NCBI RefSeq assembly: GCF_003391395.1
Contig: NZ_CP024190.1
Location: 3,596,001 to 3,660,000 of the forward strand
Length of the DNA: 64,000 nt
DNA from: Mycobacterium marinum
GTDB lineage: Bacteria > Actinomycetota > Actinomycetes > Mycobacteriales > Mycobacteriaceae
Direction: 5' to 3'
Shown piece after piece: positions 54,301-64,000 of the stretch (position 1 is its first letter; every line of letters starts with the position of its first letter). A program made the translations under genes and the position numbers. The notes beneath the pieces were generated by a model. That model did not search any database. It was not told the DNA's origin and was given only the letters and a program-made list of their open reading frames with translations.

Positions 54301-57300
54301 GGTCAACCCCACCCGACCCCGATACCCCCGCGCCACCTGCGCACCGGCAACATACAACTCACCAGCCACCCCCACCGGCACCGGACACAACCCCGCATCC
54401 AACACAAACACCCGCACATTGCCCAACGGGCCACCAATCGGGGAGACGCCGCGCTCGGCGTCCTCGCTGGTGAGCTCCAGATACGTGGTATGCACCGTCG
54501 TTTCGGTGATCCCGTACATGTTGATCAAGGCCGGCGCCTGCTCACCCTGCCCCGGATACCAACCCCGTAACCGAGACGGGTCTAGCGCCTCCCCACCGAA
54601 AACCACCATCCGCAATGCGGAACTCTCTGCGCTAGCCGGAAGTTCGCGCTGCACACGGATCAATTCATAAAACGCCGACGGCGTCTGACTGAGCACCGTG
54701 ATGCGCTCATCGACCACAAGCTGCCACAGTTCTCGCGGTGATCGCACCACCTCCCACGGCACCACCACAGCCTGGGCTCCGTGCAGCAGCGCTCCCCACA
54801 ACTCCCACACCGAGAAGTCGAACGCCGGCGAATGACACCACGCCCACACATCGGTGTCGGTCAAACCACGCCACCACCCGAAACCGGTAAACAATGCCAC
54901 CACGTTGCGGTGGGTGATGGCCACGGGTTTGGGGTGTCCGGTGGATCCGGAGGTGTACATGATGTAGGCCAGGTTGTCCGGTCCTGGCCCCAGGCTGTCC
55001 TGGTAGCAGTACCCGGGGGTGGCCTCGATCCCGCGGTCGGAGACCTCGGTGGTGTCGAGGGTGGTGTCGAGGATCAGCACAGCGACACCCGTGTCGGGCA
55101 ATGTTGGGGCGGTGGGGGTGTCAGTGATCAGCAATTGGGGAGCGGCGTCGCTGAGAATGTAGGCGCTGCGCTCGCTGGGATAGTTCGGGTCGATCGGCAG
55201 GTACGCAGCACCGGTTTTCGCGATCGCCAGCAACGCAACCACCAACCGAGCCGAGCGGGGCAAAGCCACCGCAACAATAACTTCCGGACCTGCCCCACGA
55301 GCGGCCAAACCACGGGCCAAATCGGATGCCCGAACATCGAGTTCGCGGTAGGTCAGCGTCTCCAGATCATCGTGGACCGCCGCCGACTCGGGAACGCGAG
55401 CAACCTGCGCGCCAAACAGTTCCGCGATGGTGGTTTCGGGGATAGCGGTGGCGGTGTCATTGCACTCGACCAGCAGCCGTTGACGTTCGACAGGATCGAT
55501 GATCTCGACCAGATCGACCCGTTGTTGGGGGTCGGTCGTGACGATGTCGAGGATGTGGAGGTAGGAGGTGGCGAACTTTTCGATGGTGCCGCGGTCAAAC
55601 AGGTCGGTGGCGTATTCGATGGTCCCGGCGAGTGGTTGGGGATCTTTGGTGGGCGAGGGCAGATCGACCAGATTGATGAACAGATCAAACTTGGCGGTGT
55701 GGGTGGGCGCGGACAGCACTTCGATGCCCAGCCCCGGGAAATCGATGGCGGGAAGATCGTTTTGGAACGCGAATGATATTTGGAACAGGGGGTGATGCGC
55801 GGTGGAGCGTGATGGGTTGAGCAGTTCCACCAGCCGCTCGAACGGGGCGTCTTGGTTCTCGTAGGCGGCCAACGCTTTATCGCGGACCTGTTCGAGTAGT
55901 TCACCGAAGCTCGGGTTGCCGGAGGTGTTGACCCGCAACACCCAGGTGTTGACGAAAAACCCGATCAGATCGTTGAGCGCATCATCGGTACGTCCGGCGA
56001 TCGGCCCGCCGATCGTCAAGTCGTCACCGGCTCCGAGTTTGTGCAGCAGCACCATCAACGCGGCTTGCAGCACCATCGACGGGGTCGTGCCGCTCTGACG
56101 GGCCAACGCCTCGATACGTGTCCGCAGTCCCGCGTCGATGTTCAACGCGACCTGGTCGCCGCGGAATGATTGTTGTGGGGGGCGGGGCCGATCCGTCGGC
56201 AACACAATATGTTTGGGCGCATCAGCCAACTCGGCACGCCAGTAGTCGAACTGCTGGGACAAGACGCTGTCGGGATCGTCCTCACTACCCAGGACCTCGT
56301 GTTGCCACAACGTGTAATCGGCGTACTGCACCGCCAGCGGCGCCCAATCCGGGGCCCGCCCAACAAGACGCGCGGTGTAGGCGGTGGCCACATCCCGGGC
56401 TAACGGCACCATCGAAGCCCCATCGGCGGCGATATGATGAACCACCACCACCAAAACATGCTCAGTGCTCGACACCTGCAATAGCTGGGCCCGGATCGGG
56501 ATTTCGGTGGCCAGATCGAACCGATACCCCACGGTGTCGGCGGCCGCCGTGATCAACTCGTCAGAGGTCACTTCGGTGACGGTCACCGGCACGTCGAGGT
56601 CTTCGGCCAGCAGGACCTGTTGGCAGGCGATGCCGTCGGTTTCGGTGAACAGGGTGCGCAGACTTTCATGGCGGGCCACCACATCAACAATCGCCGCGCA
56701 CAGCGCCGCAGCATCGATCTCGCCGGTCAACCGCACCGCCAACGGAATGTTGTAGGTCGCCGACGGACCCTCATATTTATGCAGGAACCACAACCGAGTC
56801 TGGGCATAGGACAACGGCAACCGCGCCGGACGCTCCCGCGCCACCAACGCCGCACGCACCCGCGCACCGCCATGCACCGAAATCCATTCGGCTAGCTCGG
56901 CAACGGTAGGAGCGTTAAACACCGCCCGGATCGGAACCTCAACGTTGAGCTCCGCGCGGATCCGCGCCACCAACCGCGTCACCGACAGCGAATGCCCACC
57001 CAGATCGAAAAACCGGTCATCAATGCCCACCTGAGTAACCCCGAGGACCTCAGCAAACAACCCCGCCAACACCGCTTCACGCTCATCACGCGGCCCCCGA
57101 TACACCGCCGCACCACTAAACTGCGGAGCCGGCAACCCCCGCCGATCCAGTTTCCCGTTCGCCGTCAACGGCAACCCCTCCACCACCATCACCGCCGCCG
57201 GCACCATGTACTCCGGCAACCGCTCCCCCACCCACCGACGCACCTCAACAGCCAACTCGGCATACTCATCGGCTGCGCCGGATGCGATCTCGGGGCCGGC

Positions 57301-60300
57301 GTCGGTTACTGACTCGGCCACGATGTAGCCCACCAACTGCTTGTCGCTGATGCCCTCAAGACCACCCGAGGTGCTGTAGGCGGCGACTGCTGCCTGAGCC
57401 ACCCGCGGATGAGCCGCCAGCACCGCCTCGACCTCACCCGGTTCAATCCGAAACCCGCGGATCTTGACCTGATCATCGGCGCGGCCCACAAACTCCAACA
57501 CCCCCGAGCTGTTCCAGCGCACCAAATCCCCGCTGCGATACATCCGCGACCCAGCAGGCCCGAACGGACACGCCACAAACCGCTGCGCGGTCAACCCCAC
57601 CCGACCCCGATACCCCCGCGCCACCTGCGCACCGGCAACATACAACTCACCAGCCACCCCCACCGGCACCGGACACAACCCCGCATCCAACACAAACACC
57701 CGCACATTGCCCAACGGGCCACCAATCGGGGAGACGCCGCCTTCGGCGTCCTCGCTGGTGAGCTCCAGATACGTGGTATGCACCGTCGTTTCGGTGATCC
57801 CGTACATGTTGATCAAGGCCGGCGCCTGCTCACCCTGCCCCGGATACCAACCCCGTAACCGAGACGGGTCTAGCGCCTCCCCACCGAAAACCACCATCCG
57901 CAATGCGGAACTCTCTGCGCTAGCCGGAAGTTCGCGCTGCACACGGATCAATTCATAAAACGCCGACGGCGTCTGACTGAGCACCGTGATGCGCTCATCG
58001 ACCACAAGCTGCCACAGTTCTCGCGGTGATCGCACCACCTCCCACGGCACCACCACAGCCTGGGCTCCGTGCAGCAGCGCTCCCCACAACTCCCACACCG
58101 AGACATCGAACGCCGGCGAATGACACCACGCCCACACATCGGTGTCGGTCAAACCACGCCACCACCCGAAACCGGTAAACAATGCCACCACGTTGCGGTG
58201 GGTGATGGCCACGGGTTTGGGGTGTCCGGTGGATCCGGAGGTGTACATGATGTAGGCCAGGTTGTCCGGTCCTGGCCCCAGGCTGTCCTGGTAGCAGTAC
58301 CCGGGGGTGGCCTCGATCCCGCGGTCGGAGACCTCGGTGGTGTCGGGGCTGGTGTCGAGGGTGGTGTCGAGGATCAGTACAGCGACACCCGTGTCGGGCA
58401 ATGTTGGGGCGGTGGGGGTGTCAGTGATCAGCAGTTCGGGAGCGGCGTCGCTGAGAATGTAGGCGCTGCGCTCGCTGGGATAGTTCGGGTCGATCGGCAG
58501 GTACGCAGCACCGGTTTTCGCGATCGCCAGCAACGCAACCACCAACCGAGCCGAGCGGGGCAAAGCCACCGCAACAATGGCTTCCGGACCTGCCCCACGA
58601 GCGGCCAAACCGCGGGCCAAATCGGATGCCCGAACATCGAGTTCGCGGTAGGTCAGCGTCTCCAGGTCGTCGTGGACCGCCGCCGACTCGGGAACGCGAG
58701 CAACCTGCGCGGCAAACAGTTCCGCGATGGTGGTTTCGGGGATTGCGGTGGCGGTGTCGTTGCACTCGACCAGCAGCCGTTGACGTTCGACAGGATCGAT
58801 GATCTCGACCAGATCGATCTGTTGTTGGGGGTTGGTGGTGACGATGTCGAGGATGTGGAGGTAGGAGGTGGCGAACTTTTCGATGGTGTCGCGGTCAAAC
58901 AGGTCGGTGGCGTATTCGATGGTCCCGGCGAGTGGTTGGGGATCTTTGGTGGGTGAGGGCAGATCGACCAAAACGATGGCCAGGTCGAATCTGGCGGTGT
59001 GGGTGGGTGGGTTCAGTATTTCGATGCCCAGCCCCGGGAAATCGATGGCGGGAAGATCGTTTTGGAACGCGAATGATATTTGGAACAGGGGGTGATGCGC
59101 GGTGGAGCGTGATGGGTTGAGCAGTTCCACCAGCCGCTCGAACGGGGCGTCTTGGTTCTCGTAGGCGGCCAACGCTTTATCGCGGACCTGTTCGAGTAGT
59201 TCACCGAAGCTCGGGTTGCCGGAGGTGTTGACCCGCAACACCCAGGTGTTGACGAAAAACCCGATCAGATCGTTGAGCGCATCATCGGTACGTCCGGCGA
59301 TCGGCCCGCCGATCGTCAAGTCGTCACCGGCTCCGAGTTTGTGCAGCAGCACCATCAACGCGGCTTGCAGCACCATCGACGGGGTGGTGCCGCTCTGACG
59401 GGCCAACGCCTCGATACGTGTCCGCAGTCCCGCGTCGATGTTCAACGCGACCTGGTCGCCGCGGAATGATTGTTGTGGGGGGCGGGGCCGATCCGTCGGC
59501 AACACAATGTGTTTGGGCGCATCAGCCAACTCGGCACGCCAGTAGTCGAACTGCTGGGACAAGACGCTGTCGGGATCGTCCTCACTACCCAGGACCTCGT
59601 GTTGCCACAACGTGTAATCGGCGTACTGCACCGCCAGCGGCGCCCAATCCGGGGCCCGCCCAACAAGACGCGCGGTGTAGGCGGTGGCCACATCGCGGGC
59701 TAACGGCACCATCGAAGCCCCATCGGCGGCGATATGATGAACCACCACCACCAAAACATGCTCAGTGCTCGACACCTGCAATAGCTGGGCCCGGATCGGG
59801 ATTTCGGTGGCCAGATCGAACCGATACCCCACGGTGTCGGCGGCCGCCGTGATCAACTCGTCAGAGGTCACTTCGGTGACGGTCACCGGCACGTCGAGGT
59901 CTTCGGCCGGCAGGACCTGTTGGCAGGCGATGCCGTCGGTTTCGGTGAACAGGGTGCGCAGACTTTCATGGCGGGCCACCACATCAACAATCGCCGCGCA
60001 CAGCGCCGCAGCATCGATCTCGCCGGTCAACCGCACCGCCAACGGAATGTTGTAGGTCGCCGACGGACCCTCATATTTATGCAGGAACCACAACCGAGTC
60101 TGGGCATAGGACAACGGCAACCGCGCCGGACGCTCCCGCGCCACCAACGCCGCACGCACCCGCGCACCGCCATGCACCGAAATCCATTGGGCGAGTTCAG
60201 CGACGGTGGGGGCGTTGAACACCGCCCGGATGGGGACTTCGACGTTGAGTTCGGCGCGGATCCGGGCGACGAGCCGGGTGACCGATAGTGAGTGTCCACC

Positions 60301-63300
60301 GAGGTCGAAAAACCGGTCATCAATGCCCACCTGAGCGACGCCGAGGACCTCGGCGAACAAGCCCGCCAACACCGCTTCACGCTGATCACGCGGTCCGCGG
60401 TAGGCCGCCGTGCTGGTGAACTGCGGGGCCGGCAGCGCGCGCCGATCCAGCTTGCCGTTCGCCGTCAACGGCAACCCCTCCACCACCATCACCGCCGCCG
60501 GCACCATGTACTCCGGCAACCGCTCCCCCACCCACCGACGCACCTCGTTGGCCAACTCGATCGCCGAGGGGTCATTGACGTAACCGGCCAAAGAACCGAT
60601 CGGCGCGCCGGACAGATACAGATCCGACAACGCGGGCAGCGGTTGAGCATCAAGCGAATCGACGAGCAACACGTCCATCAGACCGGGAGTCGAGGAGAAG
60701 GTCACCGCGACGCTGTATCCGGCTTCTCGCCCAAGCTGATGCAAGTGATGTGGCAACACCGCATCCGACGGGGAAAGGTCTGCACCTATCTGGCTGACCA
60801 GCACGCGGTCACCGGCCTGGGCCAGCGCGTGAGCCATCGCCACATCCGGCCATACCGCCTCGTGGGGTATCCCGCTAACCCGCAACCCCGCCGGGCGGTG
60901 CTCCTGCAAATACTCACCCAGCGCAGCCGGACCGCCAAACCGTTGCCACGGCAAGGCCGAAAGACCCGCCAACGACCGAACCCCTACCGGCCCTTTACGC
61001 AGCACCACCTCATAGCGGTAACAGCTGAGCTCGTTGACCGCCTGCATCCGCTTGAGCTGTATGTCCACCGCCGCGATATCGGGCAGATACTGCGGCAGGG
61101 CGGAAAAGAATTCCGGCGCCAACAACAGTTCTTGCTCGGCAAGCATCTCCCTACGCACCCGCTCACGCATCACCGCGGCAGCATCGTTGGCCCCGGCGGT
61201 GCCGGTGCACAGCACCTTGGTGGTAAACGCCCTCAACAACCCCAGATTGCGCACATCACCGATAAACAACGCCCCGCCCGGCGCCAACAACCGCATCGCC
61301 ACCGCCAGCACATCAAGCAGATACCCCGCGCTCGGGAAGTACTGGATCACCGAGTTGAGCACCACCACGTCGAAATGGCCCGCCGGCAACCCCTCGGCGC
61401 TATCGGCGGGCTGCACCCGTAACCGCACCCGATCACCCCACGGCCGCGACACCACCGCCGCCTGCAACATCTCAATCGTCGACGCAGAAAAGTCGGTACC
61501 CCAATACTCCACACAGTCGGGGGCAAGCTGGGCAAGCAACAACCCCGTACCGACACCGATCTCCAAGACCCGCCCCGGACTCAACCCCACGATCCGCTCC
61601 ACCGCGGCCGCACGCCATTCACCCATCTGATCCAACGGGATCGGCGCCCCCGTATAACTGCTAACCCAGCCCCGGAAATCCTCCCCCAACACCGCCGGCA
61701 CCTGCGACGCCAACCCCGAATACACCCCGCCATACACCTGTGCCCACTGCTGCACCAGCCCGGCCTCTCGCGCCGCGTCGCGCGCGAGCGTCACCTCCCG
61801 ATCGGGCACGATGTAGCCCACCAACTGCTTGTCGCTGATGCCCTCAAGACCACCCGAGGTGCTGTAGGCGGCGACTGCTGCCTGAGCCACCCGCGGATGA
61901 GCCGCCAGCACCGCCTCGACCTCACCCGGTTCAATCCGAAACCCGCGGATCTTGACCTGATCATCGGCGCGGCCCACAAACTCCAACACCCCCGAGCTGT
62001 TCCAGCGCACCAAATCCCCGCTGCGATACATCCGCGACCCAGCAGGCCCGAACGGACACGCCACAAACCGCTGCGCGGTCAACCCCACCCGACCCCGATA
62101 CCCCCGCGCCACCTGCGCACCGGCAACATACAACTCACCAGCCACCCCCACCGGCACCGGACACAACCCCGCATCCAACACAAACACCCGCACATTGCCC
62201 AACGGGCCACCAATCGGCACCGACCCGCCATCGAGTCCATCCGCGGCAGTAATCGGATACATCGTCGCGGCAACGGTGCCCTCGGTAGGCCCATAGGCGT
62301 TGACAATGGTCAGCTGTGGATGGGCGACCAGCACCTTGCCGACTGCCACCGGCGACAGCACATCACCGCCGGTGACCAGGTGATCCATCTGCTCAAGGCA
62401 GTCCGGGGTTTCGTCCGCCAACTGATGCAACAATGCGGTCGGCACGAACATAGATGTCACGCCGCGGTCGGTGATGAGCCACCGTAGGGCCGCCACGTCC
62501 ATTTGGCCCGCCCACACCACCAGAGCATTGCCCCTGAGTAGCGCCGGCCACACCTCAAGCACCGAGGCGTCAAACCCTGGCGACGCGGCCATCGCGACCC
62601 GGCCCTGCGCAGCTCCTTGCAGCCAGCCGCACAACACCGCCATATTAATCACGTTGTGATGGGTGATGGCAACGGCTTTGGGGTGTCCGGTGGATCCGGA
62701 GGTGTACATGATGTAGGCCAGGTTGTCCGGTCCTGGCTGCGGGCAGTCCCGGTCGCGGTGCGCGGGGGTGGCCTCGATCCCGGTCTCGGCGCCATGGTGC
62801 GCAACCTCGCTGGTGTCGAGGATCAGTACAGCGACACCCGTGTCGGGCAATGTTGGGGCGGTGGGGGTGTCAGTGATCAGCAGTTCGGGAGCGGCGTCGG
62901 TGAGAATGTAGGCGCTGCGCTCGCTGGGATAGTTCGGGTCGATCGGCAGGTACGCAGCACCGGTTTTGGCGATCGCCAGCAACGCAACCACCAACCGAGC
63001 CGAGCGGGGCAAAGCCACCGCAACAATGGCTTCCGGACCTGCCCCACGAGCGGCCAAACCGCGGGCCAAATCGGTTGCCCGATCATCGAGTTCGCGGTAG
63101 GTCAGCATCTCCAGGTCGTCGTGGACCGCCGCCGACTCGGGAACGCGAGCAACCTGCGCGGCAAACAGTTCCGCGATGGTGGTTTCGGGGATTGCGGTGG
63201 CGGTGTCGTTGCACTCGACCAGAAGCCGTTGACGTTCGGCGGGGTCGATGATCTCGACCAGATCGATCTGTTGTTGGGGGTTGGTGGTGACGATGTCGAG

Positions 63301-64000
63301 GATGTGGAGGTAGGAGGTGGCGAACTTTTCGATGGTGTCGCGGTCAAACAGGTCGGTGGCGTATTCGATGGTCCCGGCGAGTGGTTGGGGATCTTTGGTG
63401 GGTGAGGGCAGATCGACCAGATTGATGAACAGATCAAACTTGGCGGTGTGGGTGGGTGGGTTCAGTATTTCGATGCCCAGCCCGGGGGAGGACTCGATGG
63501 CGGGAAGAGGGTTGTTTTGCAGCGCGAATGATATTTGGAACAGGGGGTGATGCGCGGTGGAGCGTGATGGGTTGAGCAGTTCCACCAGCCGCTCGAACGG
63601 GGCGTCTTGGTTCTCGTAGGCGGCCAACGCTTTATCGCGGACCTGTTCGAGTAGTTCACCGAAGCTCGGGTTGCCGGAGGTGTTGACCCGCAACACCCAG
63701 GTGTTGACAAAAACCCGATCAGATCGTTGAGCGCATCATCGGTACGTCCGGCGATCGGCCCGCCGATCGTCAAATCGTCACCGGCTCCGAGTTTGTGCAG
63801 CAGCACCATCAACGCGGCTTGCAGCACCATCGACGGGGTGGTGCCGCTCTGACGGGCCAACGCCTCGATACGTGTCCGCAGTCCCGCGTCGATGTTCAAC
63901 GCGACCTGGTCGCCGCGGAATGATTGTTGTGGGGGGCGGGGCCGATCCGTCGGCAACACAATGTGTTTGGGCGCATCAGCCAACTCGGCACGCCAGTAGT
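48388..64000 (-). CDS. multimodular nonribosomal peptide synthetase with N-methyltransferase domains and terminal thioesterase (5' end outside window, frameshift near 63.71 kb)
   Basis: Approximate domains from upstream (right) to the end: C 64.0-63.25, A with embedded MT 63.2-60.55, T 60.3-60.19; C 60.15-58.8, A 58.75-57.3, T 57.0-56.89; C 56.86-55.5, A 55.44-54.0, T 53.7-53.6; C 53.56-52.2, A with embedded MT 52.15-49.54, T 49.29-49.16; thioesterase 49.15-48.39. Motifs: C HHIAADG; A YIMYTSGSTGHPK and GEL(Y)VAGAQVARGYRGR; MT VLEIGVGTGLLLAQL; T FFDLGGHSLS; TE LLGWSFGGVVAH. Modules 2 and 3 share FD(V/F)SVWELWGALLHGA and INMYGITETTVHTT, resembling threonine-type pockets; substrates of the MT modules are not assigned. 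No epimerisation domain is seen. A one-base deletion near 63708 shifts the frame. MT domains probably N-methylate two residues and the TE releases the peptide. Confidence 0.93.
49337..50616. repeat. methyltransferase-module repeat, copy in the last NRPS module
   Basis: About 1.28 kb covering the end of the thiolation-proximal region and the whole embedded methyltransferase is nearly identical to 60356-61635. I count only a handful of differences (for instance CTGCGC/TTGCGC near 50230 and GCCACC/ACCACC near 50432). Offset between copies is 11,019 bp. Confidence 0.85.
53950..56890. repeat. C-A-T module repeat, copy A (third visible module)
   Basis: The stretch is largely identical to 57238-60190, with an offset of 3,288 bp rising to 3,300 bp after a 12-bp insertion near 58345 in the other copy. 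It covers one whole adenylation domain and the condensation domain before it. Confidence 0.85.
57238..60190. repeat. C-A-T module repeat, copy B (second visible module)
   Basis: Partner of 53950-56890. The two A domains differ by few residues; among those in the pocket region is FDVSVWELW here against FDFSVWELW in the other copy, so the modules may choose slightly different amino acids. Confidence 0.85.
60356..61635. repeat. methyltransferase-module repeat, copy in the first visible NRPS module
   Basis: Partner of 49337-50616. Identity falls sharply outside these limits: near 61640 the copies diverge into different A-domain core sequence, and near 60350 into alternative codon use for the same protein. 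This boundary pattern points to gene conversion or a recent duplication of the MT block. Confidence 0.85.

Noticed and set aside
48388..63696. A complete 5,102-residue NRPS starting at 63696.
   Set aside because: The apparent start lies inside a condensation domain (LRVNTSGNPSFGELLEQ) and exists only because of the one-base frameshift upstream; the gene continues beyond the right edge.

Overview
The window is high-GC actinobacterial DNA from a slow-growing, non-tuberculous Mycobacterium. This rests on a PPW-type PPE protein at the left edge, a REP13E12 protein, mycothiol gene mshC, and an MmpS/MmpL pair. Gene order from 1 to 18.4 kb closely follows the M. tuberculosis block from PPE37 (Rv2123) to Rv2141c as I remember it. 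No species is claimed; a Mycobacterium avium-complex-like organism is plausible.

1-18.4 kb, chromosomal core: PPE C-terminus, a gutted metH pseudogene, a PAC2 protein, an FAD monooxygenase-SDR-mshC run, a 59-bp tandem repeat, an aldehyde dehydrogenase, cysQ, a tightly coupled minus-strand series (histidine phosphatase, uppP, DUF3090, SCO1664-like kinase fold), lppL-DUF5703-pyrD, a 13E12 protein with a near-consensus LexA box over its start, a PEBP protein and an M20 peptidase. It ends at tRNA-Leu(GAG).

18.58-35.5 kb, integrated element: a 48-bp direct repeat (18582-18629 and 35453-35500), whose first 18 bases are the 3' end of tRNA-Leu, bounds a 16.9-kb actinomycete integrative element of the Rep/Tra (AICE) type. 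Its recombinase, replication initiator, DNA translocase and regulator all carry frameshifts or a nonsense codon, so mobility functions look dead. The cargo is mostly intact: NUDIX and HD proteins, a three-gene run led by a nucleoside-phosphorylase-like protein, a Gabija-like OLD nuclease/UvrD helicase pair, a tandem HNH-like gene with an amber codon, a small membrane protein and a 519-aa protein of unknown family. This looks like a defence-type cargo region.

35.45-44.5 kb, mobile-element scrapyard: a second, mostly deleted relative of the element sits in tandem at the same att site and joins a truncated enoyl-reductase gene next to an Rv2952-like methyltransferase. An IS3-family copy with a GGGAAAC slippery site has landed in another IS3-type transposase remnant. 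Then come a resolvase stub, a small membrane protein, a cytochrome P450 with a divergent TetR gene, a second TetR gene with no standard start codon in the right place, an IS end remnant, a possible group II intron 5' part and an IS256-type remnant.

44.5-64 kb, nonribosomal peptide locus: mbtH, mmpL, mmpS and a giant NRPS gene, all on the minus strand and transcribed right to left. The visible NRPS has four modules, two with embedded methyltransferase domains, and a terminal thioesterase. Modules are near-identical duplications, and a one-base deletion near 63.71 kb breaks the frame in the most upstream visible condensation domain. MbtH would support adenylation and MmpS/MmpL would export the (probably lipo)peptide.
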